From Jacaranda mimosifolia (taxonomy: Eukaryota; Streptophyta; Magnoliopsida; Lamiales; Bignoniaceae), in the NCBI GenBank assembly GCA_018894105.1, contig CM032123.1, positions 23,599,744 to 23,663,743 of the forward strand: 64,000 nucleotides of DNA, in the 5' to 3' direction. Both the position numbers and the translations under genes were made by a program. Under the pieces are notes generated by a model. That model saw only the letters and a list, made by a program, of their open reading frames with translations, ran no database searches and was not told the origin of the DNA. Positions 36,140 to 46,958 of this stretch are shown piece by piece. How positions within the stretch are numbered: position 1 is the first letter of the stretch; the number at the start of each line of letters is the position of its first letter.

Positions 36140-37570
36140 CAGGAGAAGCAATAATTCTTTTAGCAGAGCTGAGGAGCTTAGGAGCAATAGGACCTACAAC
36201 ATCAAGACCCCATGCATCAAATGGCCATGAAGCAACTGTGGGATGTAGGGGTTGAGGAGGTTGATGTATAAAGTTAGCTTTCATCTAACAAGCCTCACAC
36301 CTTTTCGCATAACTCATACAATCTTTAACCATAGTAGGCCAGTAGTAGCCCATCCTTTTAACCTGAAAATGAAGCTTAGGACCCGACCGGTGAGCTCCGC
36401 AAACTCCAGAATATGCCTCAGCCATAACTTCAGTTGCTTTTTCACCATTTAAACAGCATTGATAGATACCTTTATAAGATCGATGATATAAAACATCTTT
36501 ATATAAAATGAAGTGAGTTGACCTCCGATGCACCTCTGCCCTATGATGAGGATTTTATAGTAATTTCTCGTGCTTTAGATAGTCAATCAGTGATGTCCTC
36601 TAATCCTCATTTTCACCAACTGAGACTGATATGGCATTTGCATCCTCACGATCAAGCTCAATGGATGATGGCAAAATCTATCTATTACACATTAAGATAA
36701 TTGTTATTCCTCCTTCAAAAAGGGCCAAGGTAATAGCCAAGTTAGCTAGTGCATCTGCCATCCTATTTCTTTTCCTTGGGATGTGACTTAGGATAACACT
36801 TTTAGACTTCTTCAATAGACAAGAGGCCAGTTGAGAGTAAGGAATAAAATCTTTCTTTTTAACTTCATAGACATTTAAAGGCTGATTAATAACCATTTTT
36901 GAATCTCCATAGACCTCAACTTCTAAATTTCAAGTGCCATTTGAAGCCCAATAATCAAAGCCTAATATTCTGCAACATTATTAGAGCACAATTTATTTAA
37001 TACAATGGAATATGTCAGAACTTGTCTTTCTAGTGAAATAAAGATGATCCCTACCCTGCTCTATCAGATCGAGCTGCTCCATCAAATAACATTGTCCATG
37101 CTTGCAAAATCTCAACAGAGAGGGCATCCTCATTAGGTAATTCATCATATACTTCCCAGTCTGCAGGAATGGGGTGATCTGCCAAGAAATTAGCAAGAGC
37201 TTGTCCTTTAACAACTTTTTGAGATATATATGTAATCTCATACTGATTGCATACAGCATACCACTTAGCCAATCTTCCTGAAAGCACTAAACTTGACATC
37301 ACAACTTGATAGGATCAGCACGTGAGATGAGTTGGATGGAATATGCCTCAAAATAGTATTTCTACTTTCTTATTGCATAAAATAAGGTAAGGTAAAACTT
37401 CTCAATAGGGAAGTATTTCAACTCTTTCTCAGTTAAGGCTCTACTCAGATAAAATAAAGCTTTCTCATTTCCTTTGTCATTTTCTTGAGCCATTAGAGCA
37501 CCAATTTACCGTTATCGTGCTGCAGTGTATAATATCAATGGTTTTCCAAGTGTAGAAGCTCCCAAAACTG
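36140..37570 (-). pseudogene. Gypsy double RNase H and truncated integrase
   Basis: First RNase H remnants lie about 37,270-37,570. The connection then reads LAKWYAVCNQYEITYI and ALANFLADHPIP. The second, archaeal-like RNase H follows at about 36,680-37,100, with the first catalytic aspartate in MLFDGAARSDRAG and a C-terminal IPRKRNRMADALANLA. Integrase starts at about 36,533. It has the conserved stretch VCGAHRSGPKLHFQVKRMGY and the CEAC end of the zinc domain, then a core start (PFDAWGLDVVGPIAPK region, about 36,150-36,240, with the first catalytic aspartate). Homology ends near 36,140. Confidence 0.82.
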
Positions 37571-37579
37571 ATGGATTCA

Positions 37580-39010
37580 TGAGGTACTTTTTTATGCTCT
37601 CAAAAGCATTTTCACACCTTTTATCCCATACGAAATAAGCATCTTTCTTCATCAAGTGATTAAATGGTTAGTATCTTCTCAACAAATTTGATACGAACCT
37701 TCTTATAAATGTAAGACTGCTTTATAAACTATGCAATTCTTTAAGATTCCTTGGTGGTGGCATCTTCTGGATAGCATCGATTTTAGTATGATCAACTTGA
37801 ATTCCATGATGTCGAACTATGAAGCTAAGGAAATTTCAAGACATGACACCAAAATCACAACTGAGTGGGTTCATCTTTAAGTTATATTTCCTCAATCGAT
37901 CAAATACCAAGTGGAGATCTTTCAAGTGATTTTCTCTTTTCTTAGTCTTGACCATTAGATCATCAACGTAGTACTCTACCCTTGTACGTGACATATCATC
38001 AAAAATATTTTGCATAGCTTGTTGATAAGTTGCACCTGCATTTTTCAACCCAAAAGGCATTACCTTGTAATAGTAAATACCCTTTGATATGCGAAAAGTC
38101 GTACACTATTTATCTTGTGGTGACATTCTGATGTGATTGTACCCAGAGGATCCATCCATGAAAGATAAAGCTTTATGTCTAGTGGTTGCATCAACCATGA
38201 ATTCAATCATAGGTAATGGAAAATCATCATTTGGACATACCTTATTCAGATCTCGAAAATCAATGCAAATGCGTATCTGACCATTCTTCTTCTTAAATGG
38301 CATAATGCTAGAGATCTAAGTCTGATATTTAACTTCTCCGACAAATCCTGCTTCAATAAGCTGCTTGTTAACTTCAACTTCAATTAGAGGGATGATCTCC
38401 AAGCGAAGCACTCGCTACGACTGCTTTATTGGATGAGACCTATGTTTTATGCCAAGGTGATGAATTTCAACTTTTGGGTATAATCCTGGCATTTCTTTGT
38501 ATGTCCAAGCAAAGATATCCTTGTACTTGCACAAGATTTTGAAATATTGTTCCTCATCTTCAGGATTTAGAAGCTTGCTAACAAAGATGGTACGAGGCTC
38601 TTCTATTGTGCCAAGATTCAATTCCTTGAGTTCATCATCAGTTGCCTATCTTCAACTTGTGGATGAACTTTTGGGACTTCATCTTCAGGGATTTTTGAAT
38701 CAAGCTCTTCATCAACAGCGATACGATTACATGTGTGTAACTCAATATTTTGTTCATCGTATGGCTATTCAATCTCAACAACTCTCATTTTCTAGAATGT
38801 AATGCTCCATTTGCTTTTGAAACTAAGATAAGCACCATTATCCATGCTGGGTAGTTTGTAGCTTGTATAAAACCACTTGCCACCAATCTATTGAATTCTT
38901 CAACACACGAATCATGTGATGCAGGATTTAGCTCATCTTTAACACTTTTGTAATTAAAGTTGATGGTGATTTCTAGTTCATCTTCATTTGCACTATTTCT
39001 TTGCATGAAT
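37580..39010 (-). pseudogene. Gypsy reverse transcriptase
   Basis: In minus-strand order: the segment EEFNRLVASGFIQ region near 38,900, KKKNGQIRICIDFRDLNKVC (about 38,240-38,300), FMDGSSGYNHIRMSPQDK (about 38,106-38,160, where the first catalytic aspartate belongs to the FMDG motif), then MPFGLKNAGATYQQAMQNIF and YYVDDLMVKT with the catalytic box at 37,959-37,970. The key residues are present, but the frames are separated by stops. Confidence 0.88.
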
Positions 39011-39959
39011 GTTTTATGATGCGTTGCTTTATTTTCATAGGTCTGTCCATATTGATGATTAGGATTGCGAATTTAGCTTCATTTGATTGAAATAAATGAA
39101 GAGTCAGACCCTTATTTTTCGACTCCAACATATCAATCTTGTCATCAACACTCTTTTTTCTTACTTTTGTCGCAGCATTATGTTCGAGTCGATTGAGCAC
39201 ATAACCTCTCAAATGTGGAACTCTATTAAGCCTATTTTGATCTTTAGCACCAAGTCTTTTAAAGATAGAAGGACGAGTAGTCAAAGTAGTGAGACGATTA
39301 AATACAAAAACTTGATGATTATTCTTTTTTTCGTTCTTCTTGCTTCACATGATCTTTCGTGAAAATATGTTGGACTTTAGCACACTTATCCTTCTTCGTC
39401 ACACATATCCTAATAAATTCTACAACTTTAAATCCCAAGCCAATACTTAATTGTTCAACATAAAATCCTTGTCTCCTTAATTTCTGTTGTGCTTCACTAA
39501 GTCCATGAACTTTTTCTCCAGATAACTCAGGTTTAAGCTCACTTAGATTAGGTGGATTAGCAAAGTCATAGTTAGACTTTTCAAGCAACTTATACACCTT
39601 AGGATCAGATGTACCCTTGAATACTTTCTGAGAAACCCCTTCAACGAATGGTCCATTATAGGTTGATGAGTTTATGCCAACAATAGGCATGGTCAACTCT
39701 TTCTTAAAGTTTGACAGTCACTTGATTCTACCATCTTTAACTAGCTTTAGGTTGTGCCATTTGGCTCAATGCATACTCCAAGTGGAATTTTCTTTTTCTC
39801 TAGATATGACTGTGGTGTATATTGAAGGATTCGTAAGTTGGACTAATCACCACACTCGTATTTTTTGTTTGTTGACACCTCAGTAATTGTTAATTTATTC
39901 AAATTTTTGGATCAATCTTGTCTTCCTTCAATGAGGTGGTTGCCTGGAGCCTTTACAAG

Positions 39960-42445
39960 TTGCACTTAATTTAGTAAGTCAGGATCTAAATAAAGTTTAG
40001 CATTAGCAAAGTATGATTCTGCTTCAGTAAAAGACTTCACATCTGCATCAACTTTCGTAACTTCTCCATTTTTTGAATACTTGAAGCATTGATGAAGAGT
40101 GGAAGGTATAACCCTATTCTCATGAAGCCACGTCCGTCCCAAAAGCAAATGGTAGGAAGCCTTGTATCAATGACATAAAATAAAGTACTTGCTTCCAACT
40201 CCCCAATTATGAGGTTTAGACGAATCATGACAATAGCTTGTTGGCCTTCTTGATTGAAATTATGAATAGTAAGGCAACTTCGTGCCAGTTCTTTAATAGA
40301 AATTCCCAAATTTTTCATGGTAGACTTCGGCATGATATTGATAGCATATCCTCCATCAATGAGTATGCAATTAACTTTCTACTCCTGCATAAACCCTAAA
40401 ACAAAAAATGACCTATTGTGAGGTTTTGAGCCCAATAGTAAATCCTCATCTATAAAAGCAATGGTTGTACAATAGGAAGTAGAGTGTTGCTTTTCAGTTT
40501 CACAAGATATAGCATGCACTGTTTCAACTCTTTCATCAAAGAATCCTATAGGAAAATAATCTTTCAAAGTCATTTGGCTCATTTTGTAACCTACCAATGA
40601 ATTTTCCAGCTTGCCATTTGTAGCCTTTAAACTCTTCATCATCCTTGGTTGAGGGCGTCTGGCCATATGCGAGACCTTTAATGCTAATGGACGAGATTGA
40701 TTGAAACATCGTCTTCTCTTTCATCAATGCACCACAAGAGTCTACTCACTGCTATCAAAATTTCAGTAGTAGAATTTGTATCTAACTTAGTCACTTCATC
40801 AATGAATTGAGTTTCTACTAGCACTGTATCTAAACTTCCAAACTGAAGCATTGTTGATGCCCTTATGAATGAAGATAAGGAAAAGACATTATCTTTGCTT
40901 GTAACACATGTGGTATTTACTAGCACTAGCAAGGTTTAACCCAACAACATGTTTTGTATCAAGAATTATCTTTCCATTTCTTGCCAATGCCATGACCTTG
41001 TCCAGGAATAAGAGATGTTTCTCTATTGGATGGTCGACAACCCGATGATACTTGCAATATTTTGGATTGTTCATCTTTTGAGCTTCTTTAGGACTTTTTG
41101 GTTCCGTTAGTTCGAAAAACTTCTTTGTCAATGATTCATCAAAGATATGAGAAACATCAGAATCTAGAAATGGATACTCCTTCTCCTACTTTTCTTTTAG
41201 TGTTTTCTTGCCTGTTGAAATGAGTTGATCTTCAGTTTTCCCAGCAACCTTTCTATCACTTGTGGGAATTTTTATGAAGCTGTCTTGATCACCATGGATT
41301 CCTTAGTAGCAGTTTTAGCATATTTTTCACTCTTCTTTGAATATTTTTTTTTCTTTCTTTTGGTCTTCAACAAGAATTTCGATCCCAGCAATTAGCAATG
41401 CTAAGCTTCATATCGTGGGCATGATTGGCTAATTCTTCAAATGTGCGATGCTTGATTCCTTAAATAATGTAGAGAAGTCCCCAGTGCATACCTTGAATAC
41501 ACATCTCCACCACATATGTCTCTGAGGGTTTATCTTTGCAGTTCGAACTTAATGCACAACAACAATTAATGTAGTCTACCACCAACTCGTCTTTCCATTA
41601 TTTTGCATTGGTAAGTTCAATCATGCTCACAGTCCAGCATGTACTATAGAAGCGATTCAATAACTCCCTTTCCATTTGATCCCAACTATCGATGGATTCG
41701 GGTTTTTATGTTGATGTACCAGTCAAAGACGTTTCCTTTCAATGAACGCACGAATTGTTTCACAAGAAGATCACCATAAGTCTCTGCATTGTTGCATATC
41801 TCTATGTAATAGGCCACATGTTGTTTTAGATTTTCTTTCCCATCAAACTATTAGAATTTTGGTGGTTGATATCCTATCAGCATTTTCAACAAGTCAATCC
41901 GCTTTGTATAGGGCTTTGAATACATAATAGAACTTTGAGAAGGCATGCCATACTGAGCTCTAATAGTATTGGTAATCATGTCCTGCAGCTGTTGAACAAA
42001 CAGTGTAGCAATAGAAGTTGTAGAGTGATTGATCTTTTGATCATTTTCTCGCTTGTAAGGTATCTCCTCAACTTGTTTTTACACCACTATATTGCCAAGG
42101 GAAGATTGATGGTTGTAGCTAAATCCTCCAAGATGGGAGTATTCCTATTTGTTCATGAGTTGTATAATTTGTAGATCTTTCTCTTATACAATCTTTTGGA
42201 GGTCAGCTATAGCTTGAGCCATCCGAGCAAGTTGTTTATCCATTGTTGTCGCTCAAATTGTTATAGCTGGCAATTGAGCAAAGATGATGTCTTGGGATTT
42301 GTCTCCCTTAGACTTGGAGAGTCAGAATCATTAGATGGAATGAAATCATTATTCTTACCCCAGTCATAGGCTGATTGATAGATTCAGCAGCAGGGTCAGC
42401 AGTATTTTTCTTAGCCAAGGTGACCTAGTTCCTCTTAGGTGCCAT
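39960..42445 (-). pseudogene. Gypsy gag and protease
   Basis: The minus-strand frame starts at ATG 42,445, giving MAPKRN followed directly by a stop, then VTLAKKNTADPAAES. The gag C-terminus at about 41,020-41,060 has YCKYHRVVDHPIEKHLLF, the histidine-cysteine motif that replaces a normal zinc knuckle in this group. The protease has LIDGGYAINIMPKSTMKNLG near 40,300-40,360, with active-site DGG instead of DS/TG, and LLGRTWLHENRVIPSTLHQC near 40,080-40,148. Stops and shifts separate the blocks. Confidence 0.82.
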
Positions 42446-42509
42446 TGAGTGGTTGCAAATATCTTCAAAATTCAAATGAGAGAAAGAGATCAGGGATAGA
42501 TTTGGGTCC

Positions 42510-43134
42510 CACAATCACAAGACAAAGAAAAATAATGGACAAATTGAATTTATATTAAAGAATAAAAGAGAATTACAATTTATCATAAAAAAATAAATTC
42601 CCTAACAAAACTAATCCCCTGATTTTTTTCCCAATATACGATCCAAGGGCTTGAAGCTTGTTCTTGGATATAAAGTGTAGTATCCTTTAACTTGATAAAA
42701 GAATACTATGAAATTTTTTTGAACTCGAACCTTGACTCCGATATCAAAGGACTTGATGACTTGATGCTTTGAAGAGGTGTAAGACCTTCGTAGCAACAAT
42801 ACTTCGTCGCAACAGAAATTAACTTGAAGTTTGAAGACTTGAGTCTTGGACTTGAGAATATATGTGTATGTGAATATGAGAATATGTGTGAGTCTCTGAA
42901 CACTCCTTTATATAGGTGTTTAGTATGAAACCCCAAAGTAACTTGGACTTCTTTGATAGTTATCTCTTTAATACACATGTTAAGAGATAACATCAAATAT
43001 TTTGACTTGATTGATCCATGCACATAGGTATGCCACGTGTCATAATTTAGTTAGTCTGAGATTGCTAGACCACCAGACTTGATTTGATCAACGTGATACA
43101 TCACCTTGACACTTGTTGATATTTGATTTGTGCA
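42510..43134 (-). repeat. Probable 5' LTR of the minus-strand gypsy element
   Basis: Lies just upstream of gag on the minus strand. It holds a TATA box (minus strand TATATAAAGG, plus 42,907-42,917) and an AT-rich transcript end region at 42,540-42,600. The minus-strand tract TGTGGGACCCAAATC at about 42,503-42,517 could be the primer site, but I do not recognise the tRNA with confidence. The outer end is set at the TGCA at 43,131-43,134 and could be 20-40 bp shorter. With no second LTR to compare, the borders are guesses. Confidence 0.45.
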
Positions 43135-45500
43135 TAAAATAATATTAGAGTATTAATTAAAATTAACTATTTATCTTTTAGAATCAAATTTAATAAATTT
43201 CAAAACATAAATAGAAAATTTTAAACTAATAACGAATATATTATTTTACAAGTGTCATTCTTTAACTGGCCAAAAAGTTAATTTGCCAACAATATATGTA
43301 AAGTATGATTAGGAAATCTTGAATGTGGAAATAGTTGGCCAATGACTTAGGCTCTTAACCACAACATTGGTCTTCTGAAGTTCTTGTCATGCTGAGTAGC
43401 ATTTAGCTTGCACAACGGCATAAATTTTACATATATAGTGTGAGATTGGGAGTTTGAACCTAACGGATGCCCAATGTACATATGTATAAATTTTAGAAAA
43501 AAGAAGGGAATTTTTTTACATATTTGATTTGGTATTGTCATACATGAGTTGTTCTGAATTAGTAACCCAATGTTTTAGCTCATTCAGTTCTCTCTTCCAA
43601 TAGTAAAAAACAACTAATATTAGTGATTTCATGCATACGTGACATGTGTGCATCATTTATATATTATGAGTACAATCGATATACATATATATATATACAA
43701 TACATATGTAAGAATAAACTAATAAAGCAGTATAGATAGAAAATAACATACCACAATATTAAGAATTTGAAAAGATGAAAAAAAAAATTGCAAAGAAATA
43801 TAAAAATTGTATAATATTCATAAATGATTGTGAGATTATAAAGTGATAACATTGAGATAGTAATGAGATTGTAGATGATAGTTACTTGCAACTATAAGTA
43901 TAAAAAAAATAAAAATATGGGCACTTTAAGTACATTATTGGAGAACATATCAAAAAGTATTGATACTTTATTAATCGTATAGATATTATACATAATATAT
44001 TGATTAAGTAATTAATCATACTATTGGATTACGATATTGAATAACAAAAAAATTAAATGCATAAAAAACTTACATAGAGGCTGACATGTACTTTTGGGTT
44101 AAATAAATACCTGAAAATTTGATGAATTTGAATATGACAACTTACTTTATACTCCTTTATATTTAAATTTTTAGTATCTTGATTTTGTCATTTGAATTTT
44201 CATCAGCATTTTCTTTCTTTCCCCCTTAAGGGCATGAAGTAAATTGGCAAAGATATTATTATAATATATATGAATAGAAAAATAAAAGCAGACAAAAATT
44301 GGGCACGTTTTCTTTGAAATTTTTTTAAAAAAGAGCAGATTGTGTGGGGGGGCCTCCAAAACATAAGTCAGCCATAAAACCTTGAAAAAATTAGATGGAT
44401 CAGATCTTCCGCTTCGCATTAATGAAATATTGTTATTTTTGCTGATGTCATCAGCTGTGTGGTTTTAAAGAAAGTCACTCTTCACACGTTACGTTTTCTC
44501 CGAAAAAAAAAAGAAAAAAGAAAAGGAAAGAAAAAAAAAAAAAAACGAGAAAATGATTTAAAGACTTGTATTTCTTTTGTATAATCATATTTCAATGTCT
44601 ACAATTGACCAAAATTCCAAACTCTTATCTTTTCTTGACTTGACTAATAAGAGAAAATTTTGGTTGGAAATTGGAAATGGATTTGTTGAAGATAAATTGC
44701 ACAAATAAAAAAATATCCCTTTTTCTTTAAAAAATAAAATTAGATTAAAATGAGCCATATGATAGTAAAAGTTGTACATATATGCTGCCACGGCTTCCAG
44801 ATTTAATTTAGTGGATTTTATATATAATTCACAAGTTATGTGAAATCATAACTGATCATCACATGTAGAACTTATGTACAAGTCTTTCTTAGTTCTTACG
44901 CACATTAACGAAGAGATCAATTAATTATTTAATATATGGTAGTAGTACATGAAATAACTTCTTTTTATGTTTATGATGCAACTTGCAAGAGTTGTAATTT
45001 AATTGATACTTGGCAGAAATATGGTAACAATTAAATTTACCTGTCAATTAAAAATATAATTGAAAAACCTCACACCTAATGATAGCAGCAATTACGTCTA
45101 ATAAGGCTGCTAAGTTGAATGCCTAACCTTTTTATTCAAGAAAATTAAACGCATGCAATGGTCCAACTTGCTCAACTTTTCTAGGCACACTAAGTTTGAT
45201 GAATCCATTCAACAGTAAAAATGGAGCAGCCAAAGAGAATTTTAGATTTATATATACAATATATATATATATATATCCATCGAGTCGTTTTCCAATAAAA
45301 CTTTATTATAACAATAATTTGACCTAAATTTTTGCTAGAATTTTATCTGTTTTTCAAGAACAAGCGATAGCCTGCCCATATTAATTAATTAATAGTCTCC
45401 CCAAGAAATTTTACATTTTTTTCAATTCTAATGACAATCTTCTGTTGAAGTGTCTGACTTGAAGTTTTTTTCCACGCAGCTGTAGGACTAAAGTAGGACA
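43135..45500. other. AT-rich intergenic DNA upstream of the host gene
   Basis: No gene, RNA or recognised transposon. Simple repeats occur: TA-rich runs near 43,680-43,700 and 45,243-45,278, and a purine-rich A-tract at 44,505-44,545. A stretch at about 43,370-43,480 contains a GAGTTTGAACCTA word resembling a polymerase III B box, but no matching A box at the right distance, so a SINE is not claimed. Confidence 0.5.
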
Positions 45501-45556
45501 CTGATTTGAATATTCTAACGTTCTAGATACCTTTCATTATTCCAACATGACTTCGC

Positions 45557-45706
45557 TATATATGTACTTCAAGTTTGAGAGAAGAAAAGGGATTGCAAAG
45601 GCTTCATTTATATCTTCTTATTAAAGCAAAAAAAAAACATTTAAATCTGGTTCCGTTCTGAACCAGAATACAATAACAAAGTAGCTTCTTTAATTTGCTT
45701 ATATAG
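45557..45706 (+). promoter_or_regulatory. Candidate core-promoter TATA motifs of the membrane-protein gene
   Basis: Two TATA-like motifs precede the inferred untranslated first exon: CTATATATG at 45,556-45,564 and TTATATAG at about 45,699-45,706. Either would start transcription 30-35 bp downstream and give an untranslated exon of roughly 110-250 bp ending at the splice donor at 45,844. Nothing in the sequence chooses between them. Confidence 0.35.
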
Positions 45707-45844
45707 ATTAGTTCACCACTTGAAGGTGCGTACTCAATTTGGCTGCTTTCCTTGGGCAAATTTCCTATCCTAATTAAGCTGCAAAATAGTGCTCAGCTAC
45801 ATCACATCTACAGGAGAAAAAGGAGCAAGAGTTCACCTTTTGAG

Positions 45845-46949
45845 GTGAGTTTTTTTTTTTTTCTTTTTCCTGGATTCTACAACCTCCTTCTTTCTCTTTC
45901 TAGTTGCTTTAGATTTGCGTTTTTGCATGTGCCTGTAGACGATAAAAGTTTTTCGCGTCTTGTATGTGTGGATTAATCTGGAGGATCTTGGGTCAATATA
46001 TTTGTTGCCAAATTTGTTAGTATTTGAGTGGGACATTTACAATTTAGATCTTCTATTTCATTTTATATTTAATCTTTTATTCTATTTTATGAAAATATGA
46101 CAATTTATCTAATATTTTTATATAAAAATAATTTATTAAAAATAAAAAAACATTTGATATATACTGATTAAGTTAAAATAGGAGATAAAATACAATATAA
46201 AATAGAAAATCCAAGGTGGAGGTATTTAACCTAACAATCTAGAAAAGCAGGCAAATACAAGGGATGAGACATAAATCCAACGTCCAAGTACATGGAACTA
46301 GGAAAAAATAGAATATGGAACTCCAAGAGAAAGTTAATTAAGTTCCGATTTTATTTTCTAGATAACTGTGAACATGTTTACTTCTATGAATCTTCTTCCT
46401 ATCGTGCTTTTACTTTGGTAGATGCATGATTTCAAAATATTGTTTACTTCCGACCCAATTCTGAAAAGCTATATATACGTCATTTCTTTTTCTTTTTTGT
46501 ATGAGAGCTTTATTTTCTGTTTGCCCCCACTACGATTTAATTTCTCGGTAAAGACTAAAGCTGCTGCCTTTTTTCGCCTAATTCACGTTCTTTTCCCATC
46601 GTTAGTTCACATTAAAGTCACCTTTGTGTACTCCTTTTTTCCAACTCTCTTTAATATACAACTGCATTCAATAGAGTGTAGGCTATTATAGCCTTAGCCT
46701 ATGCCCCTAGAAGATTAGAAAAAAGCAGCAGTACTAATCTAATTAAGCAGGCCCCGTTTGTGTTTACGTGAGTTATATATGCCTGGGTGCGTGTTTTCGT
46801 GCGTGTGAAAACAGTAAAGCTAATTAACCTAATTAAGTTGTAGGTTAGGTACTTGATTAGTTTTAATGTATTGGGCTGCTGCCAAGAACATCTGGTTAAT
46901 TCCCTATCCAAAGCAAAAACCAAACCTTAAACAAGAACTTTCCTGACAG
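45845..46949 (+). other. Probable intron in the 5' untranslated region
   Basis: A consensus donor GAG/GTGAGT at 45,844/45,845, followed by a T-run, and an acceptor TTTCCTGACAG at 46,939-46,949, only 9 bases before the start codon at 46,959. The 1.1 kb between is AT-rich with many stops. Long first introns in the leader are common in plant genes and often raise expression. Transcript data are needed to confirm it. Confidence 0.5.
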
Positions 46950-46958
46950 GTTAAAGAA

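Larger units (their letters stand above)
36140..43134 (-). mobile_element. Tat-type Ty3/gypsy element, 3' end missing
   Basis: Minus-strand order is probable 5' LTR (about 42,510-43,110), gag from ATG 42,445, protease, reverse transcriptase, RNase H, a second RNase H, and the start of integrase ending near 36,140. Integrase after RNase H defines Ty3/gypsy, and the second RNase H before integrase is the mark of the Tat group. The integrase core, everything 3' of it and the 3' LTR are absent from the adjoining DNA. Many stops and frameshifts are present. Confidence 0.8.

Noticed and set aside
35726..36154. 142-codon plus-strand open frame
   Set aside because: Low-complexity, no domain, overlaps unclassified DNA and the antisense of integrase at its end; probably chance.
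43370..43480. GAGTTTGAACCTA, like a polymerase III B box
   Set aside because: No A box upstream at tRNA spacing and no poly(A/T) tail or target duplication.
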